Of a stretch of 5,616 nt of DNA, positions 5,502 to 5,616 are shown in pieces. The DNA comes from Gammaproteobacteria bacterium (GTDB lineage: Bacteria > Pseudomonadota > Gammaproteobacteria > SZUA-229). The stretch spans positions 1 through 5,616 of the forward strand of contig JAOUQA010000159.1 of NCBI GenBank assembly GCA_029879605.1, read 5' to 3'. The translations under genes were made by a program, and so were the position numbers. The first letter of the stretch is position 1, and every line of letters begins with the position of its first letter. Under the pieces are notes generated by a model, which was not told the origin of the DNA, did not search any database, and saw nothing but the letters and a program-made list of their open reading frames with translations.

Positions 5502-5616
5502 GTGTTTTATACAATATTTAGAGTGCTGAAATTAACAGGCCTGTGGCTTGATCTGTTATTGATAACTATACCTATGTATTTATGGGCATGGTTGCCCGGT
5601 GTTATGCATGGGCGAG
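5502..5616 (+). CDS. N-terminal fragment of a probable membrane protein, truncated by window end
   Basis: An open frame runs off the right edge. From GTG 5502 it reads MFYTIFRVLKLTGLWLDLLL and continues through a hydrophobic stretch to PGVMHGR, consistent with one N-terminal membrane helix (about residues 8-30) flanked by basic residues. The family is not recognisable from 38 residues. The frame is open back to 5424, giving alternative starts at GTG 5454 (adding SNDYNLFRTAKTGGA) or ATG 5424, which lies inside the palindrome. GTG 5502 is preferred because AGGTGG (5492-5497) lies just upstream and a TATAAT sits at a sensible distance; the two upstream starts have no ribosome site and would overlap the control region. 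It is divergent from mlaA. Confidence 0.55.
   Translation, partial: MFYTIFRVLKLTGLWLDLLLITIPMYLWAWLPGVMHGR

Overview
The window looks like ordinary chromosomal DNA from a moderately AT-rich gammaproteobacterium. The main grounds are an outer-membrane lipoprotein of the MlaA/VacJ family, a zinc-ribbon Nudix hydrolase, a membrane-anchored retropepsin-like protease and a thioredoxin fragment that resembles CnoX/YbbN. The sequence does not allow genus-level assignment. I see no mobile elements, CRISPR arrays, rRNA or tRNA genes. No gene-free stretch exceeds about 120 bases.

Left and centre (1-3815, all on the minus strand, so transcription runs right to left). A cluster of five same-strand genes begins at a promoter candidate near 3825-3853. 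It encodes a single-pass aspartic protease of clan AA, then a Nudix hydrolase (ATGA overlap), then a 305-residue protein of unknown function (3-bp gap, GTG start). After a 61-bp gap holding a second promoter candidate come a dihydrolipoamide-dehydrogenase-type flavoprotein and, 87 bp later, a thioredoxin-fold protein cut by the window edge. The first three genes are very likely one transcript. The last two could form a separate redox pair, because both carry a CXXC or CX4C redox-active cysteine pair.

Right (3902-5616). A plus-strand gene for an unrecognised 226-residue soluble protein diverges from the protease. It converges on mlaA (minus strand), with only 2 bp between the two stop codons. 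Upstream of mlaA lies a compact divergent control region: a perfect TATAAT for mlaA, a 12-bp perfect palindrome at its -35 position, and a second TATAAT facing right. To the right of it starts a plus-strand ORF with a hydrophobic N-terminal segment, truncated by the window end.

Functionally the window mixes cell-envelope maintenance (MlaA, the anchored protease), nucleotide-cofactor hydrolysis (Nudix) and thiol redox chemistry (flavoprotein plus thioredoxin-like protein), together with two uncharacterised proteins. I found no convincing evidence of a new defence or mobile system. The most interesting leads are the two unrecognised proteins, the protease-Nudix-unknown operon, a possibly leaderless protease mRNA and the palindromic mlaA control region.
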